Shown here in pieces: positions 1-10,088 of a stretch of 64,000 bases of DNA. Positions within the stretch are counted from its first letter, which is position 1. Each line of letters begins with the position of its first letter. The translations under genes and the position numbers were made by a program. A model generated the notes under the pieces. The model ran no database searches. It worked only from the letters and a program-made list of their open reading frames with translations, and was not told the origin of the DNA. The stretch is taken from NCBI RefSeq assembly GCF_030700285.1, contig NZ_JAUYZJ010000006.1, positions 1 through 64,000 of the forward strand, in the 5' to 3' direction. Origin of the DNA: Methylobacterium sp. NEAU K. Its GTDB lineage: Bacteria; Pseudomonadota; Alphaproteobacteria; Rhizobiales; Beijerinckiaceae.

Positions 1-2
1 GA

Positions 3-998
<996 letters not shown>

Positions 999-1176
999 GG
1001 GGCCCTGCACCCGGCCGGGCTCGCCGCCGGCCGGGTCCCAACCCATATCGCGCGCATGATTGGGAGCCGCCCACCTCGCGACGCGATCGGGGCCGGCACT
1101 CGGTTCTTTTGACACGCTCCATGACGCCGGATCGGCATCCAGTCCGGCGGGGAGCGCTGCGGGAAAGAGGTGCGCC

Positions 1177-2658
1177 GTGAAGACCTATCAGCTCTACATC
1201 GACGGCCAGAACGTCGATCCGGTCGAGGGCTCTTGGTTCGAGTCGATCGACCCGTACCGGGGCGAGCCCTGGGCACGGATCCCGCGCGCCTCCAAGGCCG
1301 ATGTGGACCGGGCGGTGGCGGCGGCCAAGCGCGCCATGTGGGAGGGGCCCTGGGCGACCATGACCGCCTCCGCGCGGGGCAAGGTGCTGCGCCGGATCGG
1401 CGATCTCGTGGAGCGCGAAGCGAAGGCGCTTGCCGAGGTCGAGGTCCGAGACAACGGCAAGCTCTTCGCCGAGATGTACGGCCAGACCCGCTACCAGCCG
1501 GAATGGTGGTGGTACTACGCCGGCCTCGCCGACAAGGTCGAGGGCGCCCAGGTGCCGATCGACAAGCCCGAGACCTTCGCGTTCACCCGGCACGAGCCCG
1601 TGGGCGTGGTCGGCGCGCTCACCGCCTGGAACTCGCCCTTGCTGTTCGTGGCCTGGAAATGCGCCCCCGCGCTGGCCGCCGGCTGCGCCGTCGTGGTGAA
1701 ACCCTCGGAATTCGCCTCCGCCAGCACCCTGGAATTTGCCCGGCTGACCCGAGAGGCCGGGCTCCCGGACGGGATGTTCAACGTCGTCACCGGCTATGGC
1801 GGCGAGGCGGGTACGGCCATCGTGGAGCACCCGGATGTCGCCAAGATCACCTTCACCGGCTCGGACGTGACCGGCGCCAAGGTCTACGAGGCGGCCGCGC
1901 GCCAGATCAAGCGCGTGTCGCTGGAGCTCGGCGGCAAGTCGCCCAACATCGTCTTCGCCGATGCCGACCTGAAGGCCGCTGCCGCGGGCGCGATCTCGGG
2001 CATTTTCGCGGCGACCGGGCAGACCTGCATCGCCGGCTCCCGGCTGCTCGTGCAGAACAGCATCCGCGAGGAATTCGTGGCCCGGCTGATCGAGCTGGCC
2101 GGCACCGCCAGGCTCGGCGACCCGATGGCGCCGGAGACCAATATCGGCCCGATCACCACACCGCCGCAATACGCCAAGGTGCTCGACTACATCGCCCTGG
2201 CCAAACGCGAGGGCGCGCGCTGCGTGCTCGGCGGCAATCCCGCCTCCGGGCCCGGGGTGCTCGGCGGCCAGTTCGTCGAGCCGACGATCTTCACCGGCGT
2301 TACCAACGATATGCGTATCGCCCAGGAGGAGGTGTTCGGCCCGGTGCTGTCGATCATCGGCTTTGAGGACGAGGCCGAGGCGCTGAAGCTCGGCAACGAC
2401 GTGATCTACGGCCTCGCCGCCGGCGTATGGACCCAGGATATCGGCCGTGCTTTGCGCATGTCTAAGGGGCTGCGTGCCGGCACGGTCTGGGTGAACACCT
2501 ATCGGGCCGTGAGCTACATGATGCCGTTCGGCGGCATGAAGCGCTCCGGCATCGGACGCGAGAGCGGCATCGAATCGATCCGCGAGTACCTGGAGACCAA
2601 GAGCGTCTGGATCTCGACGAGCCGCGACGCGCCGGAGAACCCGTTCGTGATGCGGTGA
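1177..2658 (+). CDS. NAD(P)-dependent aldehyde dehydrogenase
   Basis: Oxidises an aldehyde to the carboxylic acid with NAD(P)+; cytosolic ALDH superfamily enzyme of 493 residues, a normal length. Seen: Asn152 in WNSP, the cofactor loop FTGS at 226-229, catalytic Glu250 in LELGG, and nucleophile Cys284 in GQTC. The reading frame stays open upstream to 1060, but GTG at 1177 has the sequence GGGAAAGAGG seven bases before it and yields the usual family N-terminus (KTYQLYIDG), so I chose it. The substrate cannot be read from the sequence; betaine-aldehyde-like and medium-chain aldehyde enzymes are both possible. It appears to be a single-gene unit. Confidence 0.93.
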   Translation: MKTYQLYIDGQNVDPVEGSWFESIDPYRGEPWARIPRASKADVDRAVAAAKRAMWEGPWATMTASARGKVLRRIGDLVEREAKALAEVEVRDNGKLFAEMYGQTRYQPEWWWYYAGLADKVEGAQVPIDKPETFAFTRHEPVGVVGALTAWNSPLLFVAWKCAPALAAGCAVVVKPSEFASASTLEFARLTREAGLPDGMFNVVTGYGGEAGTAIVEHPDVAKITFTGSDVTGAKVYEAAARQIKRVSLELGGKSPNIVFADADLKAAAAGAISGIFAATGQTCIAGSRLLVQNSIREEFVARLIELAGTARLGDPMAPETNIGPITTPPQYAKVLDYIALAKREGARCVLGGNPASGPGVLGGQFVEPTIFTGVTNDMRIAQEEVFGPVLSIIGFEDEAEALKLGNDVIYGLAAGVWTQDIGRALRMSKGLRAGTVWVNTYRAVSYMMPFGGMKRSGIGRESGIESIREYLETKSVWISTSRDAPENPFVMR

Positions 2659-2811
2659 TGTGAGCGTCCCGTTTCGCCCGGCCGGGTCGGAGCCGAGACG
2701 GTCCGGACCGCGTGGCCGGGCGCGCCTGTTTGCGCTGGATCAAGGTTCGTCGTCCGGCGGCCGCTGAGACTGCCTTCCGAGCACGCGGTCGCGCGTTTCG
2801 AGGAGGCCGAC

Positions 2812-3624
2812 ATGAGCTACGCGAACATTCTGGTGTCCCTCGACTTCTCCGAGGCCGCGCCCGATCGCGTCCGGCTGGCCGCCCATCTGGCGAGCCGCTT
2901 CGACGCGACGCTGACCGGCGCCGCAGCCGCGGAGGTGCCGGCGCCGCTCTACGCGCGCGACATCCACGACGCGACGGCCCAGTACGACCGGTCCAAGGAC
3001 GAGATCCTGCGCGAACTCGACCGGGCGCGGGATATCTTCGAGCGTTGCGCGGCCGAGGCGCCCCGGACCGAGTGGCGCAGCCTTGCAGATCGGCCGACCC
3101 TCTACTTCATCGAGCAGGGCCGCGCCGCCGACCTGCTCGTCGTGTGTGCCCCCGGAAAGGGCGGCGTCGATCCTGGACCGTTCGGCGTGGTGCCCGGCCC
3201 GGTGCTCATGGAAGCCGGCCGGCCGGTCCTGGTGGTTCCACCCTCGGTCACGCGTCTGCAGGGTTCCCGCATCGTCGTGGCGTGGAAGGACACACCCGAG
3301 GCGCGCCGCGCGGTGTCCGGGGCCCTCCCATTCCTTCGGGCGGCTGAGCAGGTCTTCATCGTCACGGCGGGCGAGGGGGCCCGGTTCGAGGGAGCGCAGG
3401 ACGTGGCCTGCCATCTGGCGCGCCACGGCGCCTCGGCGACCGCGCACCTGCTGACGACGGCGGTGAGCGACGGCGACGAGCTCCTCCGATTCGCGCATAA
3501 GCACGAGGCCGATCTCATCGTCATGGGCGCGTATGGCCATTCGCGACTGCGGGAATGGGTGTTCGGGGGCGCGACCCGCGACGTCCTGGAGGCGCATTCG
3601 GTCTGCTGCCTGATGGCGCATTGA
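2812..3624 (+). CDS. universal stress protein, two Usp domains
   Basis: UspA-superfamily protein of 270 residues with two tandem Usp folds, roughly residues 3-145 and 150-270. The second domain keeps the ATP-binding pattern G-x2-G-x9-G (Gly239, Gly242, Gly252 followed by GAT), while the first domain lacks it and is probably structural, as is common in tandem Usp proteins. Such proteins act in the cytoplasm in general stress survival; no specific target can be inferred. The start is supported by GAGGAGG seven bases upstream of ATG. It stands alone between an aldehyde dehydrogenase and a gene-poor stretch. Confidence 0.9.
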   Translation: MSYANILVSLDFSEAAPDRVRLAAHLASRFDATLTGAAAAEVPAPLYARDIHDATAQYDRSKDEILRELDRARDIFERCAAEAPRTEWRSLADRPTLYFIEQGRAADLLVVCAPGKGGVDPGPFGVVPGPVLMEAGRPVLVVPPSVTRLQGSRIVVAWKDTPEARRAVSGALPFLRAAEQVFIVTAGEGARFEGAQDVACHLARHGASATAHLLTTAVSDGDELLRFAHKHEADLIVMGAYGHSRLREWVFGGATRDVLEAHSVCCLMAH

Positions 3625-4008
3625 TGGCCGGGGTGCCTCAGCAGGAGCGCCCAAGGACGTTCTGCTCGATCAAAGCCGTCGTGGTGCAACGGTGACGCTT
3701 TTCAGCGGGCCGGTCACCCTATCGGCCCTCGAGGCGGCGATCCTTTCCGGGCGCACCTCAGCCCTGGACGGGGGGCGGACCATGGCGCCGCGCGGCGAGC
3801 CGCATCAGGCAGCCGGGCTCGAACAACCGGACGCCGCCCGGCACGATCGGGATGGTCATCTCGCGGTCGAGGCGCCGTGGACCACGTCGCGGATGCGGTC
3901 TCGCCTGCGACCGCAGCACGAAGCGGACAGGGGACGTGGGGATTGACATGACGGCGTCCCGGAGCCTTCTCCGCGACCCGGACGAGGCGTCTGTCGCTCC
4001 GCCGATTC
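3625..4008. other. intergenic stretch, no gene recognised
   Basis: Lies downstream of the stress-protein gene and of the convergent binding-protein gene. Short open frames exist on both strands (3692-3946 plus, 3758-3949 minus), but neither has a convincing ribosome-binding site, family motif or signal peptide. No clear terminator was seen. Confidence 0.4.
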
Positions 4009-4938
4009 CTATTTCGAGAAGTGGGTGGTCGACATCCGGTCCGTGACCAGTTCGAACGGCGCCCAGTCGTATTGCTGTACCGGCTCGTGCCTGATCAGTT
4101 TCAGGGCATCATCGACGGCGCGGCGCCCCTGCAATCCCGCATCCTGATGGATCGTCACGGCCATGCGCTTGTGCTGCATCGCCATCAGGCCGTCGGGCGT
4201 CGCATCGATGCCGCCGATCAGGATCCGGCCGGACGGAAGCCCGGCCGCTTCGACCGCATCGGCCGCGCCGATCGCCATCTCGTCGTTGTTGGCGACGATC
4301 GCATCGATCGCGGTGCCTTTCGCGAGCCAGCTGGAGACGAGGGAAGCGGCCTTCTTGCGATCCCAATCCCCAGCCGCTTCCTCGACCACGCGGAGCCCGG
4401 GGAACTCCGCGATCACTTCCTTGACGCCCTGCGTACGCAGCGCAGAGGCCGAGTGGGCCGGGTGCCCCATGACGATGGCGACCCGACCGAGGCCATCCAG
4501 CATCTGCGCCAGTTTCCGCATCTGCAGCCGCCCGGCCACGAGATCGTTCGGCAGGACGAAGGCCACACGGCCGGCAATCCAGTCCTCGCGAACACCGTTG
4601 TTGACGTAGACGATGGGAATGTCGGCTTCCTGCGCGAGGCGTGTGATCGTGGCGCTCGCCGCTGCATCGACGGGCAAGACCACGAGCGCATCGACCTTTG
4701 CGGCGATGAATTGCCGGACCTGCTCGATCTGCTGCTGGCCCGCTCCTTCGGTGGCGTAGGCAAACCGCACAGACACACCCGGGAGGGACTGCGCATAGTC
4801 TTGGATCGCGTCCTGCAGCAGCCGCGTGAACCAGATCGGCGGTATCATCGCGACGCCGATGCTGGCCGCGAATGCCGGCGTCGTCAGACAGGCGAGCAAG
4901 ATGCCGAAGGCTGCCGGCCGCCATCGGGTCGGGCGCAT
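4009..4938 (-). CDS. periplasmic sugar-type substrate-binding protein (RbsB/XylF fold)
   Basis: Type 1 periplasmic binding protein of the ribose/xylose class. The ATG at 4938 gives a 309-residue precursor with a typical Sec signal peptide (cationic start, hydrophobic core, AFA cleavage near residue 24). The frame is open further upstream to 5211, and 5085 is an alternative ATG, but only 4938 places the signal peptide at the N-terminus. Family features include the DALVVLPVD strand near 83-91 and the C-terminal IIGGID-like strand (ILIGGIDATPDG). No ABC ATPase or permease is nearby. The gene upstream on the same strand is a chemoreceptor, so this protein may serve as its ligand-binding partner, as RbsB does for Trg. 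The ligand is unknown. Confidence 0.8.
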   Translation of the reverse strand: MRPTRWRPAAFGILLACLTTPAFAASIGVAMIPPIWFTRLLQDAIQDYAQSLPGVSVRFAYATEGAGQQQIEQVRQFIAAKVDALVVLPVDAAASATITRLAQEADIPIVYVNNGVREDWIAGRVAFVLPNDLVAGRLQMRKLAQMLDGLGRVAIVMGHPAHSASALRTQGVKEVIAEFPGLRVVEEAAGDWDRKKAASLVSSWLAKGTAIDAIVANNDEMAIGAADAVEAAGLPSGRILIGGIDATPDGLMAMQHKRMAVTIHQDAGLQGRRAVDDALKLIRHEPVQQYDWAPFELVTDRMSTTHFSK

Positions 4939-5152
4939 GGCGATCCGGACGGCCCGGCGCCAGTCGGAGCAGGGTGCGCTCGTCGACCCGGGATCGGTTC
5001 CGCCATCGCCCGCGGACCCCGAAAGGGGCCGCCGGGCTGAGTCGAGCTTGCGGGCGATCGCCCCCGCGCAGAGCCTTCGAATCATGGCGCTTGCACCTGC
5101 TTGGTCGGTGATGATGGCGTGCTGGCTCGCCCGGTCTCCCGGGGAGGCGGCG

Positions 5153-6862
5153 TCAGGCCGCCCGGATAGTCTCGAGGAACCGCTCGACCTCTTCGCCGAG
5201 GCGCGCGGCATCGCTCGACAGCGCGCTCGCCGCGGTGCGAACCTGCCCCGCCGTGGCGCCGGTATTTTCGGCAGTGCTGGCGACGGCGGTCATATGCTCC
5301 GTCACCTCGCCAGTCCCGTTCGCGGCCTGAGAGACGTTGACGACGATCGCCCGGGCGGCGGCCCCCTGTTCCTCGACGGCCGCGGCGATCGAGGCGGCGG
5401 CACCGCTCATGTCCCGGACCCGCGTAGCGATTCCCTCGATCGACGCGACGGCCTCGGCCGTGGAGCCCTGAATCACGGAGACGTGGCGCGCGATCTCGTC
5501 CGTCGCGCGCCTCGTCTCGCCCGCCAGTTGCTTGACCTCGGCAGCGACTACCGAAAAGCCGCGGCCGGCATCGCCGGCCCGCGCGGCCTCGATGGCGGCG
5601 TTGAGAGCGAGCAGATTGGTCTGGGCCGCAATCTTGGAGATCAGTCGGACCACGTCGCCGATCCGCGCCGCCGCGCCGCTGAGCGCCTGGACCAGCGCAG
5701 TGGTCTGCGCGGCCTCCGCGGCGGCGCCATCGGCCATGGCGGCGGACAGCCCGGCTTGGCGCCCGACCTGCTGGACCGACGCCCCGAGTTCATCGGCGGC
5801 AGCGGCGATCATCCGGATGCTGGACTCCGCCTGTTCGGCGGCGACCGCCACTGCGGTCGACTGGCTCGCCGTCTGTTTGGCGGCCTCGCTCATCAGGTTG
5901 GCCGTTCCCTGGAGGTCCGTGGCGGCGAAAGCGACCGTGCCGACGATGCCGCCGACCGCCTCTTCGAAGCGCGCCGCCATGTCGCGCATCGCGACCTTGC
6001 GTTGCTGTTCGGCCTCCGCACGGATTCGGGCCGCCGCGCCTTCAAGAGACTTGGCGTGCAGCAGGGTGTCCTTGAAGACCTGCACGGCCCCCGCGATGGT
6101 GCCGATCTCGTCCTGCCGGTCGCCGCCGGGGATCGCGACGGACAGGTCGTTCCCGGCGAGCCGCTCCATCACCCGGGTGATCTTCGCGATCGGCGCGGCG
6201 ACCCGGCGAACGACGAACCAGCCGGTCGCCAGCGTCAGGAGGGCGGCGATGCCGAGGGCCACGCTCACCGCCAGCCGGGAGGTCGCGCCGACGGCATCGG
6301 CGGCCTCCGTCTGCGCGAAGGCTCGTGCCTGGCGATGGACCAGCACGGTGTCGACGGCCTTCGTGAAGGCCACCGCCTCATTCTGGAACGGTTCCGCGAA
6401 CACCGAATCGGCCAGCTCGCGCTCGCCGGCTCGATCCAATGCGGTCGCTTCGGCCTCAACCGCCAGGAAGTGCTGCCAAGCTTGACGCAAACGGTGCGCC
6501 AGGTTCTGCTCATCCGACCCGATGATGGTCGGTGCATAGGCGCTCCAAGCCGCGGAGAACGCCTCCTGCGCCGCGAGGCTCTCGCCCAGATAGCGCCTGC
6601 GATCCTGGTCCCCGCGCGCGTTGTGAGCCAGAACGTCCAGGGCCCGCGATGCCTGACTTAGCTCCTTCATGTGGCCCAGGATCGCGACCGCTTTCATCTC
6701 GCTGGCGACGGACCGGCTCATGTCGTTGATCAGGCCGATGCGGAGGACTGCAAATGTTCCTATGGCCGCGGTTACGAGAAACAGCGCGACCGAAGATCCG
6801 ATTACAACCGACCGCAAATTGATAGATAACATCAAATTTCGAACCGACAATAAATTACCCAT
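5153..6862 (-). CDS. methyl-accepting chemotaxis protein
   Basis: Transmembrane chemoreceptor of 569 residues. Order: cytoplasmic N-terminus, TM1 about 17-40, a periplasmic helical sensor of about 155 residues (four-helix-bundle size), TM2 about 196-218, HAMP about 219-270, then the signalling coiled coil. The conserved hairpin tip is clear ([19 protein letters not shown]), which contacts CheA and CheW. No C-terminal NWETF-type pentapeptide for CheR/CheB docking is present; the protein ends in LETIRAA. Start ATG at 6862 was taken; 6832 is an alternative. It is followed on the same strand by a solitary sugar-binding protein about 210 bases downstream. Its upstream region is AT-rich. Confidence 0.93.
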   Translation of the reverse strand: MGNLLSVRNLMLSINLRSVVIGSSVALFLVTAAIGTFAVLRIGLINDMSRSVASEMKAVAILGHMKELSQASRALDVLAHNARGDQDRRRYLGESLAAQEAFSAAWSAYAPTIIGSDEQNLAHRLRQAWQHFLAVEAEATALDRAGERELADSVFAEPFQNEAVAFTKAVDTVLVHRQARAFAQTEAADAVGATSRLAVSVALGIAALLTLATGWFVVRRVAAPIAKITRVMERLAGNDLSVAIPGGDRQDEIGTIAGAVQVFKDTLLHAKSLEGAAARIRAEAEQQRKVAMRDMAARFEEAVGGIVGTVAFAATDLQGTANLMSEAAKQTASQSTAVAVAAEQAESSIRMIAAAADELGASVQQVGRQAGLSAAMADGAAAEAAQTTALVQALSGAAARIGDVVRLISKIAAQTNLLALNAAIEAARAGDAGRGFSVVAAEVKQLAGETRRATDEIARHVSVIQGSTAEAVASIEGIATRVRDMSGAAASIAAAVEEQGAAARAIVVNVSQAANGTGEVTEHMTAVASTAENTGATAGQVRTAASALSSDAARLGEEVERFLETIRAA

Positions 6863-7392
6863 TATAAATCACCCGGTAGAAGCATCATTATCAGTGTGCC
6901 GATTGGATAAATTTAATCACTTGTATGATACTGCGATATTTTTAATTGACGATGACAAAATATAATCTATCGCAATAAGGGCGATTCCGGAATGATTGAT
7001 ATTTTATTTTACGGGCGCCCATCGGTTGCATACACTTAAGTCTCGCGATCGATAATGGAATGCATTCCACCGGGACGTGGCTTCCACCCAGTGGTTCGGT
7101 TCGCTGTGCGCCCGGTCCTTTAGGCTGCCGCGACAGGCAGGCCCACGCCGGATGCGCCGAATCAGCTCGGGAGCGCAACGGCTATGCCTCGATCTGGGCT
7201 GTCGCGGAGCACCAGCCCCGCGCGGAGAGACGCCACATCGCAGGGCATTCAGCGGGCGCGGACGCGATGCGCGAGCACGACCAGGACAGTCGGCGTCTCG
7301 GTCGCGGATGCGCCGGCTGCATTTGCTAGGCCTGTACAACCGCTGGCAGACGGCCGCGCGGAGCCGCTCGCCCCGGACACGACCTACCGTCA
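6863..7392. other. AT-rich promoter region and gene-free stretch
   Basis: The first 160 bases are strongly AT-rich against a 70% GC background and probably hold the promoter of the chemoreceptor gene. A perfect 14-base palindrome, TGGAATGCATTCCA, lies at 7056-7069. Beyond it GC rises; several short frames are open on both strands but none resembles a known protein or has a good ribosome-binding site. Confidence 0.4.
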
Positions 7393-8562
7393 TCACAGGG
7401 CGGAGGACTGCCAAGACGGGCTGTATTCCGAACTATACGCCGAGTGATTAGAGCCCCAGACCGGATCCAGCATCTTGTCGAGTGCGCTTCTGGCAATCTT
7501 GACGCTTTGTGGTCGATCTTCCGCCGGCAGGTCGGAACCGTCAAGAAGTTCAAGACAGGCACTTAGTGATGCACGATACTGTCCGGTGTTAAGAGCATTG
7601 ATCGAATACTCTTTCCGCATTCCGTATTGATACATCCACGGCTGAAGGAACAACCCGTCGCTCGGGAGCGCCTGAGCGAGACCGGCCTCCGCAATGTGGA
7701 AACCCTCGACGAAGCGCATCTTGCTTCGGCAATACCGGCTCGCGTGATAGCGTGCCTCGACCCTTCGGGGATTGACTGCGATCGCTTGCTCGAAGGTGGC
7801 GAGCACCCGGTCGAACGGCTCGTCGAGGGCCTCCATCAGCAGAGCGGCGCTCAGGAAGCTGATGTAGATCTCCTCGATCCAATAGCCGAGCTCCGTCCGC
7901 TTCAAGTAGTATTCCACCGCCTTTCGGCAATCCGAGCAATCACGGTAGCTCTGAGCGAGATAGAACGTATAGCGCGAAATCAGGAACGGGTCCGTCTCCT
8001 TGATCAGCGCTCTCTCGAGGATCTCGGCATCGCGCTGGTAGGTCGTCGCATCGCGACGGCGCGCCCCGTCGTGCCCCCGCCGCATCGCGATCGGCAAGTT
8101 GCCCGTCCAGACGATCTCTTTGCATTCCGCGAACTCGTGCAGGACTCCACGGTAACGCCAGGAAAAGGCATTGTTGAACAGTTGCGGACGATGGTACCGG
8201 GTGTTCTCGTCAAGGATCTGAACATTACAGCCGCCAGCGTCGAGGCTCGGCATCATGAAGCCGGCCGGGATGATCAATTCGTCGTCCGCATCGATCACCA
8301 ACGTATAGGCGCCGCGTGGTCGTGCGAGATTCAGGGCCTCGGTCCGATTGAAGGCAAAATCGACCCAGGGCCGCTCCACCAAAGTCCCCGGCAGGTCCGC
8401 TAGGGCTGCGCGGACGAGGTCCTGCGTTCCATCGGTTGAGCCGGTGTCGACGATAATCCAATGATCAATAATCGGCCGGACAGATTCCAGACATCGACGG
8501 ATAACAGGAGCCTCGTTTTTGACAATCATTGAAAGACAGATCGCCTGACCAGAATTAGTCAT
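7393..8562 (-). CDS. family 2 glycosyltransferase with TPR-like C-terminus
   Basis: GT2-fold glycosyltransferase of 389 residues that transfers a sugar from a nucleotide donor; acceptor unknown. Seen: the N-terminal LSMIVKNE strand, the donor-binding DTGSTDGT at residues 39-46 and the metal-binding DADDE at 91-95. The second half (about 190-389) is helical with repeated A/Y-rich helices resembling TPR units, the arrangement found in SunS-like and other processive or protein-glycosylating GT2 enzymes. GGAAGG lies about 11 bases before the ATG. The gene has no operon partners and is bordered by AT-rich DNA on its 5' side, hinting at separate regulation or acquisition. Confidence 0.88.
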   Translation of the reverse strand: MTNSGQAICLSMIVKNEAPVIRRCLESVRPIIDHWIIVDTGSTDGTQDLVRAALADLPGTLVERPWVDFAFNRTEALNLARPRGAYTLVIDADDELIIPAGFMMPSLDAGGCNVQILDENTRYHRPQLFNNAFSWRYRGVLHEFAECKEIVWTGNLPIAMRRGHDGARRRDATTYQRDAEILERALIKETDPFLISRYTFYLAQSYRDCSDCRKAVEYYLKRTELGYWIEEIYISFLSAALLMEALDEPFDRVLATFEQAIAVNPRRVEARYHASRYCRSKMRFVEGFHIAEAGLAQALPSDGLFLQPWMYQYGMRKEYSINALNTGQYRASLSACLELLDGSDLPAEDRPQSVKIARSALDKMLDPVWGSNHSAYSSEYSPSWQSSAL

Positions 8563-10088
8563 AGTCTAAAAGCCTTCCGAAGGCCATCCGCAGCAAAGAT
8601 TTTTAGCATCGGATCCAGTCCATACCGTGCTCTTTCCGCCTCCGCAAATGCCCTGATGGTAAATTTGGAATCTTTCTACGAATATAAAATATATTTAGAC
8701 ACAAGCAATCGATGATTCAATCAAATATTATATTATTATCACGCATATTTTCGCAATTACTGCGAGAATATCTGAACGTATTTATAATTTACAGATCTAT
8801 AGTTTACATTGATACAATACAGCTCTGCAGGGTATCGGATCCTTAAAGATGCTTCCCGGCAGACGACCGTTGCCCTCCGCTTCCGCGTTCGGCGAAGACG
8901 TCGTCGACGTACTCCGGGACAGGGTCGGCGACCACGAAGCGCGCGTGTACTTCGGCCGGGGCGTACTGCTGGAGGCCGCCGATGGCTGTGAAACGCGTTT
9001 ACCATCCGGCAGAAAGGGACCTCACCCGACACGGAGCCCTGAGCGCCGCTATCGCAGCTTCATAGGTACGCTGCGCGCGCGAGACAGGCGGGAAGGCCTA
9101 TGAAGCGGCGCTTGCCGGCTATCGGACTGCCGAGGGACTCGGTCACGACGGAGGGCGTTTGGCGGTCGAAGGCGACCGTGAGATCTGCATTCCCGAGAGA
9201 GTAGGTCTCATGGTCGATGGTCCGTCGGCCGCAGGCGATGTCTCGATCGACCAAGCTTCGTACCGGCCCGAGACCTCGGACGCCGAGCTGACTCCGTCGG
9301 CGGAAGTCCCTGGGCCGGAGAGGCAATTCCGGAATCGGGCTTGCCCCGGCTTGATCGCTCTTGCTCTCTCTGCGGTGACGGCAGCGGACGGGCTTGGGCG
9401 GGTGCTGCCCCGAGCGGCCTTCACCATTGCAGAAGTGGGGCCGATTCGCTTCGCGATGCCCGGGTCCAGCCAATCCAGCCGATGACGGCGGCCAAAGCCC
9501 GCGTCCTCGCTCCGGCCGACTCACCTGCACCATGCCGGGGCCTTGGCACGGGCGAACGATCTCGACGCGGATACCGACGGGCTGCGGAGCTCGCGATCGA
9601 TCGCGAGGCTCTGCGGGTTTTCTCGCGGCGGATGTACCGCTGTGCATCGTCAAGCCGCCGGAAAAGCTCTCCAGCGTTCGACAGGCGACCTCACAAAAGC
9701 GTTTCGAAATCTCAACGCGCGCGTCGCAGGCCTAATCGATGTCGCCAGTCACCACGATAAGCTCATACAAGAGCCGGCTTTTATTATCGTGAGCTTCGCC
9801 GTTCGCTCGCGTGCCCCAACGAAAGCGGCAGCTCAAGTCATTTGCCGCCCAAGTCGCCGGATATTGTTGCGGGGCGGCAACATCGCGCAGGAACCACCGT
9901 GGCAGGCGAGAATCTGCGTTGCCCGTGGAAACCCATTCGCACATGGTGAGCGTGCACGGGGGCATCGCCAAGCGAGAGCCCGCAGGAGCCTGCCACCCAA
10001 GACGCGGGCCAAATATAAAAAACATGCGGCCAGATCCGGAAAACCGGACACGTCCGCATCATCGGGTCTCGAAGCTTTGGAGATGTCT
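8563..10088. other. 1.5-kb stretch without a recognisable gene
   Basis: Bases 8570-8830 are unusually AT-rich and lie upstream of the glycosyltransferase. From about 8850 the GC content returns to normal and short frames appear on both strands (for example 9159-9485 plus and 9060-9653 minus), but none shows a domain, signal peptide or convincing start. The last part should carry the promoter and 5' leader of the porin gene. The open frame that runs from 9543 into the porin is read as leader sequence, not protein. Confidence 0.45.

Noticed and set aside
4826-6661. Plus-strand open frame opposite the chemoreceptor
   Set aside because: Repetitive Arg/Gly/Asp text without motifs, antisense to an unmistakable MCP signalling domain.
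9543-10088. N-terminal extension of the porin frame
   Set aside because: The signal peptide and ribosome-binding site place the start at 10089; the upstream translation shows no protein features.
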